In this document: positions 1 through 11,600 of the stretch, piece after piece
Numbering within the stretch: the stretch's first letter is position 1
Layout of the letters: every line of letters begins with the position of its first letter
NCBI GenBank assembly: GCA_010909165.1
Contig: VJWM01000107.1
Coordinates: forward strand, 372,001-436,000
Source of the DNA: Anthoceros angustus
Lineage: Eukaryota; Streptophyta; Anthocerotopsida; Anthocerotales; Anthocerotaceae
Direction: 5' to 3'
Length of the DNA stretch: 64,000 nucleotides
Made by a program: the position numbers and the translations under genes
Notes under the pieces: model-generated
Database searches by the model: none
Told to the model about the DNA's origin: nothing
What the model saw: only the letters and a program-made list of their open reading frames with translations

Positions 1-1
1 T

Positions 2-262
2 GCGGTCTATGTCGGGGAGCAGGAGAAGCGGTTTGTCATTCCCGCGGCTTACCTGCGCCACACCTTGTTCCGGGCCTTGCTGGACAAGTCTGTGGAGGAG
101 TTCGGCTACAATCAGCAAGGGGGACTGCATATTCCCTGCCAGGACCTAATCTTCGAGCACTTGCTGCTGCTAATCAGCAGCGGGGACCCCGCGTCGGAGT
201 CTATGGGATTGTCCGACCTCCTTCATTTCTCCACGGACAGCGAGGGAGACCTGTCTGCATGA
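2..262 (+). CDS. SAUR-like auxin-responsive protein, 3' part
   Basis: The frame is open from the window edge to TGA at 260-262 and encodes about 86 residues. The start codon lies outside the window. The visible core VYVGEQEKRFVIPAAYL followed by LFRALLDKSVEEFGY and GGLHIPC is the conserved SAUR domain. SAURs are small proteins that inhibit PP2C.D phosphatases and so promote plasma-membrane proton pumping and cell expansion. This placement rests on family knowledge. After the domain comes a Ser/Asp-rich tail (SSGDPASESMG). No intron is seen, as is usual for SAUR genes. Family assignment is firm; the paralogue cannot be named because the N-terminus is missing. Confidence 0.9.
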   Translation, partial: AVYVGEQEKRFVIPAAYLRHTLFRALLDKSVEEFGYNQQGGLHIPCQDLIFEHLLLLISSGDPASESMGLSDLLHFSTDSEGDLSA

Positions 263-1557
263 TCCGCTGCCCGGCCTTTTGGACGCTCTAATTTTCGGGG
301 GAGGCTTCAAGCTCCATGCCTCCTTCCCCCGCTCCCTTGGTGTTGCTCTTCACCGTGGCTCCTGGCTGCCCCGCATCCCTAGCTCCTCTTTCTGGATTGA
401 CACTGCAACGGCTCAGAGGGAGTCGGGAAACGAACCATGGCTTTGCGCTGCTGGCTCCCGGTGAACACATCTCATCTGACAGGAGAGTCGAGTGACGTAG
501 AGTTCGTCTCGTGACAAGACCAATCCGGTCATCGGAGTCGCTCTGTTGTCAACTGTAAATACAAATTCTTTCTGCTTAGCCAGGCAGAAATTCTTTCTGC
601 CTGGCATTCGGCCTTACCACCCTTCTCTTCACCACAAGAGTCAGCTGTCACATGCTGCACTTCCGCAGGAAGGTTAGGTACGTAGTACGCAAAGTTCAGA
701 TATTTTTCAAGCTAGTAGTCCGGTCCACATGTTCCAGATAATGGTGCTCCTGTCTGGCAATGCTTCATTTCCTGCTGCTCTTCCTCCTCCTCTGGACAGC
801 TTTTCTCCGATCCTCATTGGATCTGGCACTCGGGATTATGAATTACGGTTTCGAAGCCTCCCTGTTTGGAGTTGAAAAAGGAGGACAGCTCGAAGTGCAC
901 CAGGCCTGCCCTGGAAATGTCTAGAATAGTTCCACTCCTCTTGAAGCACGAAACTAATCGGTGTTTATCTACCGTGCTCTTAAATTGTGCCAGCGATGGT
1001 TTCATGTGGCCACCCCTTGAGAATTTCGGTGACAATCTCGCCGCGAGAGTGGCGACCACGACGACTGCCGTGAGCGATGTGCAAGGCAGGACAAAATTCA
1101 GAGCCAGTCCGCAACTTCCTCGCTCCATTTTTTTGGCAACCAGACGTGCGATGCCCCGCTCCTGTGTACTCCTAACTCGTGCTCGTGCGGGCAGTAAGCT
1201 GCAGGTAGCGGAACCGCGTTTGTGCCAGCGTGCATATATACATATATGTGCTATCTTTTGTTTGGACTACGTTAGAGTGACACTGGTTTTGTGCACTCAC
1301 TCTCATGGCCTAATGGACCTGGATTCGGAAGCCTACATATGTACCTGTTTCACGTGGTGAAGGTAAGATCTTGGACCTGTCAAGTTGCGTGGAAAAAAGA
1401 AACCTAAATATCCTGACGACGAAAAAAACATGAAATCTAAAACTCGTGAGAAACCCAGCCAAAATTAATGATTAATCGCATCTGCAGTTTCTCTCGTTGC
1501 ACCAATCATCGCCAAGTTTTTATCACTAGCAAAGGTGATCATAAGGATAATATGGAG
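263..1557. other. Intergenic, no gene recognised
   Basis: This stretch is the 3' flank of the SAUR gene followed by sequence that becomes AT-rich after about 1360. Open frames here, such as 866-1360 on the plus strand, show no known domain, no splice pattern and no composition typical of the neighbouring genes. I see no RNA gene. Confidence 0.5.
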
Positions 1558-1905
1558 ATAATATGAAGAGATCGGCAATCTCATCTACCCCGAGCAGCCG
1601 ATGGGGAACAACCCACTAAAGGGCCGTAGGCCATGGGGGGCTAGCCCCCACAAATGTCAATCTCGTAGCTACCTACTGCTCAAAGTATGTCGTGGTCTGA
1701 GATAGTGATGCGGCATCATCGGCGCCGGTCGTAGGTAGGCCTTTTGCCGCTGGTTGCCATCCTGTTTAGAGGTGATCTCACCATCCGGGATGCCACCGAA
1801 CCTAGGAATGAATGTAGGAAGTGCTTTAATCCCAGATTGACGGAGTGTGTTTTTAGGGAAATTCAATAGAATACCTTTCCGCGCACCTTGCATCCAAAAC
1901 TTCTG
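1558..1905 (-). mobile_element. Short 3' remnant of the non-LTR retroelement family
   Basis: On the minus strand the segment resembles the 3' tail of the element at 6021-7140. Both share a core near GCAGTAGGTAG preceded by a C/A-rich CACGACAT box, and both end with a GGGTAGATG(A/G)GATT block. Only the tail is present and no reverse transcriptase sequence remains. A plausible reading is a 5'-truncated insertion. Similarity was judged by eye, so the borders are approximate. Confidence 0.45.
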
Positions 1906-3820
1906 CTAATATAGGGAACATCCCCTCCGCATTCCCTATCCAACAAGCTCACATTTGCCATTTATGGAAGTTTGTACCACTAGGAGTGCCGAAAGCAAAG
2001 ATAGATGGAAAGATACGGTCTGGCATGCGGTACAAAACTACCCACAAAGCTGGAATTAAGAAGCGACAATTACCAATAGCCTCGTTTCCCTATGATCATC
2101 TACAACACATCAAAATGCAATATTTACCCATTATTTTCGTAGAGTAAATGCAAAGGCAATTCCAAACCAGCAAAGATGGTGACAAGAGTGGAATCTTCAT
2201 GCAGTTTGCACACGGATGAATCAATTCCTTTGACATAACTTGGGCACTTGTGCAGGGAGGTGGCCTACATGTTGCTAGCCACCTACATCGAGCAATTGAT
2301 ACAACACTTAAATTATGCAATTTGTCAAAGGTGGCCTCCCCCTGTTGTCAGACTTTCTATGGTGACCAAGGGACTGCAAAAACCAAGCGTTCTATGGCAT
2401 AGTTGTTTGCCCACCACTCACTGCCCACTCATGCCAGTGCCGATGGCACCAGCAGGGAAGCCTCTGGAACCGCCACACACACAAGGGAAACCAAACGGTG
2501 TGCGGTGGACAAACCGTGCAGTAGCCTAACTCATTAAGGTTCACCTCAGGTTGGAGAGCATTCCCAAGAATCCGGGATCATAAAGCTACCTCCTGATCGC
2601 AATGGGAAGGAAATGATTTTGTGCATTGAAGCGATGGAAACCTCTCAGTTGGGCAACATATATTCTGTCAACATGGGGTGTGGCTTGAAAGTTCTCTACA
2701 AAATACACTCGCATAACTGTGGATTGAAAGACTCAAAATGAGTCAATTGGTCGTTTAGGGGTTAAAAAGTGTTTATACTCTCGCCGGCTATCCCGGTGAA
2801 AGAAGCGCTACAAAGTGACATGCTTATCAACTAAAGGAAAACCTTACTAGATTGCTGCAATTAGGCTCATCAATACTAATATAGCGGGCATGGAATTGCT
2901 TGTAATCTGCTTGAAAACACAAAAGTTGCACTAGGACCTCATGTTTGCACCACGGTAGACTTGATTAAAAAATCCTAAGAAACTAGCCACAATTAATCGC
3001 ATCTACATTTTTTTGTGTTACACCAATCATCGCCAAGTTATAACACTAGCCCATCCAATTGCCTTACTTGGAAGAGAAATTCAATGGTTAGCAGAAAAAC
3101 CAAAAATTTCTAGGCACATGAATAAAAGACTTTAAAGAGGTAAAAGTTACGCAAATGAATTTTATCACTTAGAAGACAAAGTTACAACTTAGTTAACTCC
3201 TTTAGAGGTGGTTTTATAAGCTTCTCTTGACAACCAAACAATACATCACAAGTCAATGACCTTTTGAGTCATGGACACTTGGCTTACGAATAAAGCCAAG
3301 GGCTTTGGCTCACTGGTGTATGGTTTATGGCTTACGATTACGTTTACAGTTTATGGCTTAAGTTAATTCTTGTTTAGTTATACTTGATGCTTGATTAGAG
3401 TTTAAGAAGCCATCAGTCAAAAGAGTGGTAATTAAGGCTTACATAGGGTTTAAGCTGAGTGGTAATTAATGCTTACTTAGGGCTTAAGAAATTCATCCTC
3501 AAGTTAGTAGGTTAAGGTTAGAGTTAATTACACATTTGCCTAGGGCTTAAGAAAGTTAATCTACCTATGGCTCAAGAATGGATTTACTTAGGGATGAAGA
3601 AACCATCCCTATTTAATGATTGATGGTCATGTTTAAGAGTCACTTGAATTCTTGTTTAATCGTCGATGGTTTTGTTAAAGAGTCACTTGAATTCTTGCAC
3701 TTATTCAAGTTTGGATTTTCAAGCTTATTCATAATGTCTCGTGCCCAAAAATTTATTTTCTAAGAAGGACCAAGAACTTATTTGCTAAGAACTTCTGCTC
3801 CAAATAGAGGGCTAAGTAGT
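1906..3820. other. AT-rich intergenic DNA with degenerate short repeats
   Basis: No gene is visible. Between about 3280 and 3620 the words GGCTTA, AGGGCTTAAG and TTAGGG recur at irregular spacing, which looks like an old decayed tandem array. The rest is unremarkable AT-rich DNA. Confidence 0.4.
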
Positions 3821-3824
3821 AACG

Positions 3825-4170
3825 AGCTATGTGTAAGAGCTCTAAAAAGAAGCGCTAGGTAGTAATTAAGGAGCCATGCATGAGAAGCATTTTACAACCC
3901 TAGATCTAATTTAGTAAGATATGCGGTTAGTGGTAATATGTGGTCAGGGCTCAAATAAGATTCGGGCTCAAATAAGATAGTCTATTTTAGGCAGTTACTT
4001 GGGGAGGAAGTAAGCCACCTTATTTAAGAGATGAGGCTAGCCCTAACCTTTGGAAGGACGACAAACTACTTGGAGGCCTTGTGCTAGTGTTTGGTTTGCA
4101 TTGTTGCTCTTAACTGCATGCTTACCTACCTTGAAGTCCTTGGAAAGGGGATGTTACTTAAAGTCTCACA
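3825..4170 (+). repeat. Diverged copy of the LTR-like repeat at 7390-7971
   Basis: It begins GTAACGAGC and ends GATGTTACTT, like the 7390-7971 copy. Shared internal blocks include CATGCATGAGAAGCAT near 3876, GAGGCTAGCCCTA near 4034 and CTACTTGGAGGCC near 4069. This copy lacks the central tandem block of the longer copy. Similarity was judged by eye. Confidence 0.55.
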
Positions 4171-4335
4171 AAACATATTGAAGATTTGAAATAAAAAATA
4201 TATTATTACTAGAATAAAAACATTTCAAAATCAAATTTCCGCACCAAGAAAATGACCAAGGTGTCGCAAAAAAACTTGAAGATTTCAAATAAAAATATAT
4301 TATGTCGGGAAAAAAATATTTCAAAATCAAAATTA
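4161..4335 (+). repeat. Imperfect 75-bp tandem duplication over the SRR1-like start
   Basis: The stretch from about 4161 (GTCTCACAAAACATATTGAAG) reappears from about 4259 (GTGTCGCAAAAAAACTTGAAG). Both copies continue with an AAATAAAAA run and end in ATTTCAAAATCAAA. The second copy encodes the first part of the SRR1-like protein, and the first copy is its 5' flank. Confidence 0.65.
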
Positions 4336-5061
4336 ACAAAGAACAATAAGTTAGAAAGATTGATCGAACTGGTTTCGCAAAAGGAAAAAATCAAAAAAAT
4401 GTGTCTGCATGCAAAAGAACAAGTAGCAATATCAACATTTTTTCATGAAATTTGTAAACAAATGCGGAACTTTGCGCAACATGATCTTCACGTGTATAAA
4501 CAACTTGTTGTTTATGGGTTAGGAGATATGAGGGCTTCCGAAATATCGCGATATCAACTAGGTCTAACCCTCTTGATGAAAGAAACTCTACCTTCCATTG
4601 AACAAATTCTGTTGTACGATCCTATATGGGATGATGATAAACTTCAAAAGTTTGCGTTAGAAGACCTTGGCTGTTATTTATTGATTAACAATAATATGGG
4701 AGGGTTAGGTTTTTTTAAGCCTACATTATTTTTTATGCTGCATTGCCCGCAACATGTGTATGAAGCAACTTTAAGATCCAATGCACACTTAATTTTATCA
4801 AACCAAGCCATAATTCTTGGAAATAGTTTGAAGAGATATCGTCATAATTGGTTAAAAAAAGGGTTATACATAGATACTGAACGTGAAAACCTCTTAAACT
4901 TTGGAAAAGTTTTACAAGAATATTCAATCCCAATTGGGCACTCTCCAGCCTTAAAGTCAGCTTTTAGTGCAAGAAGTATAAGCTGGCATATTCTCTCACC
5001 TTCATTAGCTATTGCGGATGTTCAACGGTACATATTATCAAAAGAAGAAAAAGATTTGTAG
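4252..5061 (+). CDS. SRR1-like domain protein, single exon
   Basis: A 269-residue intact frame. The central part matches the SRR1 domain (named after Arabidopsis SENSITIVITY TO RED LIGHT REDUCED 1, a factor in phytochrome B signalling and clock output). Visible blocks are VVYGLGDM (about residues 87-94), QILLYDPIWD (119-128), LGCYLLI, KPTLFFMLHCP (157-167) and ILGNSLKRY (195-203), in the family order. The first 45 residues are Lys/Asn-rich and lie in a tandem duplication that spans the start codon, so the true start could be a later Met. The gene is very AT-rich and intronless, unlike the GC-richer, intron-rich neighbours, so it may be a retrocopy or belong to an AT-rich compartment. Biochemical activity of the family is poorly known. 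Confidence 0.75.
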   Translation: MTKVSQKNLKISNKNILCREKNISKSKLTKNNKLERLIELVSQKEKIKKMCLHAKEQVAISTFFHEICKQMRNFAQHDLHVYKQLVVYGLGDMRASEISRYQLGLTLLMKETLPSIEQILLYDPIWDDDKLQKFALEDLGCYLLINNNMGGLGFFKPTLFFMLHCPQHVYEATLRSNAHLILSNQAIILGNSLKRYRHNWLKKGLYIDTERENLLNFGKVLQEYSIPIGHSPALKSAFSARSISWHILSPSLAIADVQRYILSKEEKDL

Positions 5062-6020
5062 TGGCTCAACAGAACCAAACCCCTTTGTCTAGATATAGTC
5101 AATTGAATGATGATTTATATTTTATTTTAACCTTATACTTTAACCTTTACAGTTTCATACCGTTTTAAAGTTTACCGGTTTAGCCATGGCTGAACGTGTA
5201 CGAAACGAAGGTATAGGGAATCAGAGATGTGGAGGGAAACGTGAGGGAGGCGAGAGAGAAGGGGGAGGGAAACGAATGACATAGAAAGTACAGGGTATTC
5301 ATAAAAAAAAGGAAAGTAGTAAGAAGTAAAAAAATATATTGACTATTTTACTTCAATTCAGCCAAATAATGGAGGATTTGCACATAGCTTAGTTCACAAA
5401 TCAGTTCGATATAAACTAAACTACATCCCGCCACATCAACCAACTACATGCCACATCGGATTGTGTCCGTGTTCTAGTTCATGTAGTTTAAATCGGTAAC
5501 GTGGCCAATTAGTAGCTAAACTGCAATTCAACTACACACCCGAACCACCAATGCGGACGGAGAGGTCCTTAATGAATAGTAACCAAGACATATCATTTTG
5601 TGTACAATAATTTTTTATTAATCCTTCATTTTTTCTTCCTATCGCATGTTTGCGTTCCTTTAGTTTTGACATGGTATCGGAATATATTTTTGTCTCCTAT
5701 GCTAATGTAACTACGCTCATGGTATCCACACAATCGATCGCGCTACTCAACACACATGTCTCTTCTATGCTCAAAGTATCCGCACAATTGAGCACACTAC
5801 TCAACACACATGTCTTATGTATGTTCTAGTGTCTCCTATGCTAATCTCACTATGTTCATGGTATCAAAATACTTGCGCACACTACTCAACACACATGTCT
5901 CATGTATGCTCTACAATAAACCCAACTTGTTTTGTTTGGAATGAAAATTGTGCATACCACAATAACTATTCAACACAGATGTCTTATATATGCTCCACAG
6001 AGAAGAATAGACGTTATTAA
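5062..6020. repeat. AT-rich spacer with ACTCAACACACATGTCT repeats
   Basis: No gene is recognised. From about 5744 to 5998 the phrase ACTCAACACACATGTCT followed by TATGCTC occurs four times (near 5746, 5799, 5883 and, degenerate, 5966). The spacing is about 53, 84 and 83 bases, so this is a decayed minisatellite. Confidence 0.55.
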
Positions 6021-7140
6021 TAGGCGAGATGGGGAATCCCATCTACCCCTGAAGTTCGAGGAGGACCAACCCAAAAAGGGCTAATAGTAAGAGAGGAATT
6101 CCTAGTCCCCTCGAATGCCTCGCCCATAACTACCTACTGCACCAATGATGTCGTGATCAGGGATGATGAAGGGCCTACCTACCACCGTCAAGAAGCCGCT
6201 AGTCGCGGCACACGAGTCATTCTATAAACAAATAAGTAGCTGCAGTGTAGCTATGGAAACCCGCTAGCGAAAGAAAGCCACCACGGAGGAAAGGGGGAGG
6301 CTCCTCCAATTCCTGTGGCTGTGATAGGCTTTTACATACTCCTTAATTAACCTAGAGTAGTCTTTGCCCATAGCCCCATGAGTCTCGAGAGCGAGGGGAT
6401 GAAAACATGGCCGTCTTGCACAGGAGAGTATTTGTGATTCTTGCTGGTTGCGCATCCTTCCGCTGCCCAACTCGGGGGGTTGATGATGACATGCTCGCTT
6501 ATAGAGTCTCTCGTGGGATCCGTGACAACCACATCAGCGATATAAATTTGCTCCCCCCTAGTATAAAAAAGGTCCGCCCTCAGTGACACGCCATTACACA
6601 ATGTATATGGGCGCTCCCGGTACGGAAAAAATCCGCTCTCCATAGTTATCGAAAACATGACGTCGCAAACGGAGTCATGCGTAGCATTACGTTGCCCCCC
6701 CACGGGACAACGGGCCAAATGGGATCCGGAATCGTCGATGGCAGCTCCACAATTGCACGTGGAAAGAGAAGAGGCCAGAGGATGAGCCAAATCGAGGCGG
6801 ACCCTCATCGCGGGCGAAAAGGACGCTGGTGCGATTCGGAACGCCGGAATGCAAGGCCAAGCCAAAAGTCAGGAGCCTGCCCTCTTTTCCGAACAGGAAC
6901 GTAGGCGGGCCCGCGAAGACCTGCGAATGGAGGAGTCCAGAAGGAGGGCCCTTTGCGCCTGTAAATATTGCTTCTCTTGGAGAGAGGCTTGAAGGCCACG
7001 CAACCCTTCCTTAGAGAAAGAGGAAAAAGGAGGCATGGCTTCCCTAGCCTCTGAGGAAAGGGAGTCCCTAGCCGCCAAAGAGAGACCTGCAAGGGGAAGG
7101 CCCCCTCCTCAATACTCGAGCCGAAGGCTTCCAGAAGGGG
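6021..7140 (-). mobile_element. 5'-truncated non-LTR retroelement, C-terminal end of ORF
   Basis: On the minus strand about 6347-6865 encodes the carboxyl end of a reverse-transcriptase polyprotein. It shows a CNCGAAIDDSGSHLARCP zinc-knuckle-like block (C-x-C, H, C), then R-x4-HD-x-V, then an LRADLFY...IYIADVVVTD segment. That order is the known layout of RLE-type non-LTR elements, where the knuckle precedes a restriction-like PD-(D/E)xK endonuclease. A close homologue lies at 36354-37166. Coding then breaks: the part upstream (6865-7140) is frame-shifted and the tail toward 6240 continues in another frame. The catalytic reverse transcriptase domain is absent. It is a dead fragment. Confidence 0.7.
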
Positions 7141-7274
7141 GGAGTCCTACATGAACCACATTGAACTCAACCTATTCAAAAGATTGTGCATAACATTATA
7201 ATTATTGGAGATGTTGGTCTAAATAGCCCCTATGCTTTGTGCTTCCCAAGAGTTCGTGGTCTCAAGCATTCATT

Positions 7275-7389
7275 TTGCTAACGTGTAAATAATATATACA
7301 TATATATAATATTATAATATATTATAAGAATATTTCTATATTATATGCCTATAATATATATTCTTTATAATACTTAATATAAGGTACTA
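7275..7389 (+). repeat. AT-rich direct repeat, left copy
   Basis: This 115-bp segment starts TTGCTAACGTGTAAATAAT and ends TAAGGTACTA. It recurs almost exactly at 7972-8090, where the only difference I see is a 4-bp longer AT run. The two copies flank the 582-bp LTR-like segment. Confidence 0.9.
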
Positions 7390-7971
7390 GTAACGAGCCT
7401 TGCATGAGAAGCATGCAGCCCTGGATCTAGTTAGTAAGTTGTAAGTAGTGGTGGTAAGACTTAGCTTAGGGCTTAAGGAAGAAAGTCTGCTTTTAGCAGT
7501 TACTTTGGAAATGAAGTAAGCCTCCCTATATAAGGAGACGAGGCTAGCCCTAGAGGAGGATACCTTGTGATCCTAGCATGGGGAGCTACACTCTTGAGGA
7601 TAGGACTTTGGAGCCTAAAGGCCTTGGGAGCCTGGAGTGTGAGCATGTCTAGAAGGATCCTAGCACTTGGGAGCTACACTCTGTGAGGATAGGACTGGTG
7701 CCTAGAGGCCTTGGGAGCCCGGAGTGAGCGTGCTAGAGGAGAGCTGAGGAGGAGATCGAGGGAGAGAGCTAAGCTCCTAGCTTAGGCAAAGATGGGGAGC
7801 TCTCGATCTCTCATGTATTCTTGTTGACTTGCTGGAATAAATAGCAGTGCAGATGTGCTGATCGCGAGTCGTCCTGGAAGGACGGCGGGCTACTTGGAGG
7901 CCTAGTGCTGGTGTCCGTGATGTTTTTGTCACTAATCGCGTGATCGCCCCACCTCATAAAAGGGGTGTTAC
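7390..7971 (+). repeat. LTR-like 582-bp repeat with TATA box and AATAAA
   Basis: The segment contains TATATAAG at 7527-7534 and AATAAA at 7836-7841, in the order expected of a solo LTR (promoter, transcript start, polyadenylation). Its ends read AGTAAC (left) and GTTACT (right), short inverted termini rather than canonical TG...CA. A diverged copy lies at 3825-4170. It encodes no protein. A solo LTR or a short non-autonomous element are both possible. Confidence 0.55.
7571..7739 (+). repeat. Internal tandem duplication, about 85 bp x 2
   Basis: GATCCTAGCA..GGGAGCTACACTC, then GAGGATAGGACT, GGCCTTGGGAGCC and GGAGTG appear in this order at 7574-7655 and again at 7656-7739. The duplication lies inside the LTR-like repeat and is missing from the shorter copy at 3825. 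Confidence 0.75.
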
Positions 7972-8090
7972 TTGCTAACGTGTAAATAATATATACATAT
8001 ATATATATAATATTATAATATATTATAAGAATATTTCTATATTATATGCCTATAATATATATTCTTTATAATACTTAATATAAGGTACTA
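7972..8090 (+). repeat. AT-rich direct repeat, right copy
   Basis: Near-identical to 7275-7389 with one extra ATAT unit. It is far too long for an ordinary target-site duplication. Confidence 0.9.
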
Positions 8091-8662
8091 CTGAAAACTT
8101 TATGTATTATAACATCCAATGCTTAGATATGGGTACATGTATTTCCATTCAGCCCTAAACTCGGCAATTTGAATCGCAACGAGCTTCACGTTATTAAATT
8201 TCAAGAGCCCTGGGTGGCCGTGTATCGGTAACCCCCATGGACGACCTCTTCCTCTCGCTGCACTTGCCAGTATCGCTGTTGTACATCTTCTTCTCCCTCA
8301 TGTGCCCAAGCGGATCCGGGGATCGTGAAAGCTGGCACTCGTTGCAATCACTTGCCCTCATGCTGGTGGTGGAGGTGGTTGTGATTTGCGTTGGAATATG
8401 ACCCCACATCCCCGTGCACACGGTGCTGCATGCTCGATGGAGTGTCGATTCCTGCCTGTTCACGACCTAGCTTGAGCTGAATGGGAGAATTCGAGTCGCG
8501 TAGGACGATGGTGGAGTATCTGGCTGTACTCTGCCGCCGAATCATGGAGAGTTGCTGCTGAGATCTGTTGGTGATCTGCATGTTTTCGGGAGCTGGATTT
8601 GAGCTTCCAGATTGCCGCGGTTAGGGTTGTCTCCCTCCTCGAGGCTATCTGAACGCGTCAAC
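8091..8662. other. Upstream region of the AP-4 beta gene
   Basis: The sequence changes from AT-rich repeat to GC-richer DNA at about 8180. It presumably holds the promoter and 5' UTR of the adaptin gene. An in-frame Leu-rich extension from 8612 is open, but the ATG at 8663 fits the family N-terminus better. Confidence 0.4.
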
Positions 8663-11600
8663 ATGAATGCCGATAACAGGAAAGGTGAGCTCGTCGAGCT
8701 CAAGACTCAGCTCCGGCAGCTTGCTGGAAGTCGTGCTCCCGGTGTGGAGGATGTGAAGAGGGAGCTATACAAGAAGGTGATATCGTATATGACTATCGGC
8801 ATTGATGTGTCGTCCCTCTTCAGCGAGATGGTGATGTGCTCAGCCACGTCGGATCTCGTGCTCAAGAAAATGTGCTACTTGTATGTTGGGAATTACGCCA
8901 GGGGTCACCCCGATCTAGCCCTCCTCACCATCAATTTTTTGCAAAAGGATTGCCAGGATGACAACCCTATGATTCGGGGGCTTGCATTGAGGAGCCTCTG
9001 CTCTCTCAGGGTGAAGAATTTGGTGGAGTACTTGGTCAGGCCTCTGCAAGCGGGGCTTAAAGATTACCACGGGTACGTGAGGATGGTGGCAGCGATGGGT
9101 GTGCTCAAGCTGTATCAGCTTGCTCCCGCTGCCTGCCTGGAAAATGACTTCCCTTCAACACTCAAGGCGCTGCTTCTTAATGATTCAGAGGCACAGGTTT
9201 TTCTTTCACCTCTTAAGTGTCATTCTTTACTCCTCTTCACTTAGGCGCCACAGGGCATCTACAGAAAACGCAGATTCACCTAGGTGGCTGCTGAGCGGAG
9301 GTCTGCTGTAGGTCATGGCCAACTGTCTTTGTGCTTTGCTGGAAATCTTCGGGGCAGAAGCTGCCAAGAGTGAGTCTGGACGTCGAGACAGAGAATACCT
9401 TTTCAGCAGGCCTGTCATCTTTGCGCTGCTTAACAGGTATGAAGGGGTCTTGTTTAAACTGTGCACAGTTCAGTGAATGTTGTCACGTGTGTGTAACATT
9501 TGTGAGCAATGCAGGATCAAGGAATTCTCTGAGTGGGCACAATGTCTGGTGCTTGATATCATCACCAAGTATGTGCCTTCAGATGCGAATGAGATATTTG
9601 ATATAATGAATCTGTTGGAAGACAGGCTACAGCATGCAAACAGTGCTGTAGTTTTGGCGACCATTAAAGTATTCCTTCAGATGACAATGTCAATGGCAGA
9701 TGTGCACCAACAGGTATTGCAAGCCGTATGTTTTATGCGAGTCAGATATACTGGTAGGTTAGTGGGCCACCAAGCAAAGCATGCTTCTAAAGTCTAGCCG
9801 TGTGAGTGCTGATGCTGTTGGTTTATCTTGGAGCAGGTTTATGAGCGAATAAAGGCTCCATTGCTTACACTTGTGAGCTCTGGAAGTGCAGAGCAATCCT
9901 ACGCAGTTCTTGCCCATCTGCACCTACTAGTGATTCGGGCTCCTGTGCTATTTGCTGATGACTACAAACATTTTTACTGCCGGTATAGTGACCCATCGTA
10001 TGTCAAGAAGTTGAAGCTTGAGATGCTCACCGCTGTGGCCAACAGCAACAACACTTATGAGATCGGTAGGTTCTGATCGGGGCTGGATGGGTTGGTGTGA
10101 ACTAATGTCTGCTGAGTACTGTGTCTGTGATGACTTGGCAGATGATATCATGGTAGCACATTTCTACTGATGCACTTAATGCAGGAATGTTTTGCATGCC
10201 TACCAGTGACGGAGCTCAGCGAGTATGCAGCGAATGTGGATGTGGCTATTGCAAGAGAGTCTATTCGAGCTGTTGGGAAAATTGCACTAGAGCAGTATGA
10301 TGTGAATGCAATTGTGGACCGTTTGCTCCAGTTCCTTGAGATGGAGAAGGACTATGTGACAGCAGAGACTCTGGTCTGTGTTCTATCTGCAATTCCGTTT
10401 CTTTGCAACAGTGTTAAAGACTCAAGTGTTTGACGTCGAATGTTCGGACGGCTGCAGGTGTTAATCAAAGACCTGCTCCGAAAGTATCCACAGTGGAGCC
10501 ATGATTGCATAGCTGTTGTTGGTAATGTGAGCAGCAAGACTGTGCAAGAGCCTAAGGCCAAAGCAGCTCTGGTGTGGATGCTTGGTGAATATGCGTATGA
10601 CATGGAGGATGCTCCTTATGTCCTGGAAGGCTTTGTTGAGAGCTGGACAGAGGAAGATTCTGCAGAGGTATGTCTGACGTCTGCCTCCTGTTTGATTGAA
10701 GAGTATATCAGTAATTAGGGTCGTTCATATTATCAGTGAGACAAGCGGGAAATCATGTGAAGTACATGTGTGGTTCCTCTGGCCTCTGGTCTCACCCGGA
10801 GCTCAATATGCAGGTGCGTCTGGAGTTGCTTACAGCAGCAATGAAAATATTCTTTAAAAGGCCACCAGAAAGCCAGAAAATATTGGGAAACGCCCTGGCT
10901 GCTGGTCTAGCTGATGCTCATCAGGTGCAACTCTGGTCTTTTGACTTGCTGGAGTAGTAATTGAGTATAGGACTAGTATTTCTGATAATTGGCTGTAATC
11001 TCGCAGGATGTACATGATAGAGCCCTCTTGTATTACAGACTTTTGCAGCAAGGTGTGGAAATAGCTGAACGTGTCGTATCTCCTCAAAAACAAGCGGTTT
11101 CTGTGTTTGCTGATAGACAGTCTAGCGAAATTAAGGATCGTATTTTTGATGAGTTCAACAGCCTTGCTGTTGTCTATCATGAGGTATATCTGTATTGCAT
11201 ATTATTCTCGCTGACATGTTTAGAGCAACAATTGTCCGCCTGCTACTCTTACGGGTACCTTCCACAACTGACTTGTATGCTTCTCACTTTCATTCAGCCT
11301 TCGTATATGTTTCTGGACAAAGAACATCGGCCTCTGGAATTGTCTGAAGATACAGGGCCAATTGCCGTTGGGCCAACTTCATCTGACGAAGTGTTACCAA
11401 GTCAGAGTGTGGATGCAAGTGACAACGACCTACTACTCAGTGCAGCAGAGAAGGAGGAGGACAATCGTGCTGTTAGCAATGGATCTTATGAATTTCCAGG
11501 AAATGAGAGTTCACATTTAGGGCTTAGATCCCAATCTCCTGTGCCATCTGTGCCTGTTCTATCTTCTCCTTTGGTCTCTATTTCCTCAACCTCTGCGGCC

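Noticed and set aside
3825-8090. Complete LTR retrotransposon between the two LTR-like repeats
   Set aside because: The 3.2 kb between them carries an SRR1-like gene and a minus-strand non-LTR fragment, not gag-pol, and the two copies are too diverged to be a pair.
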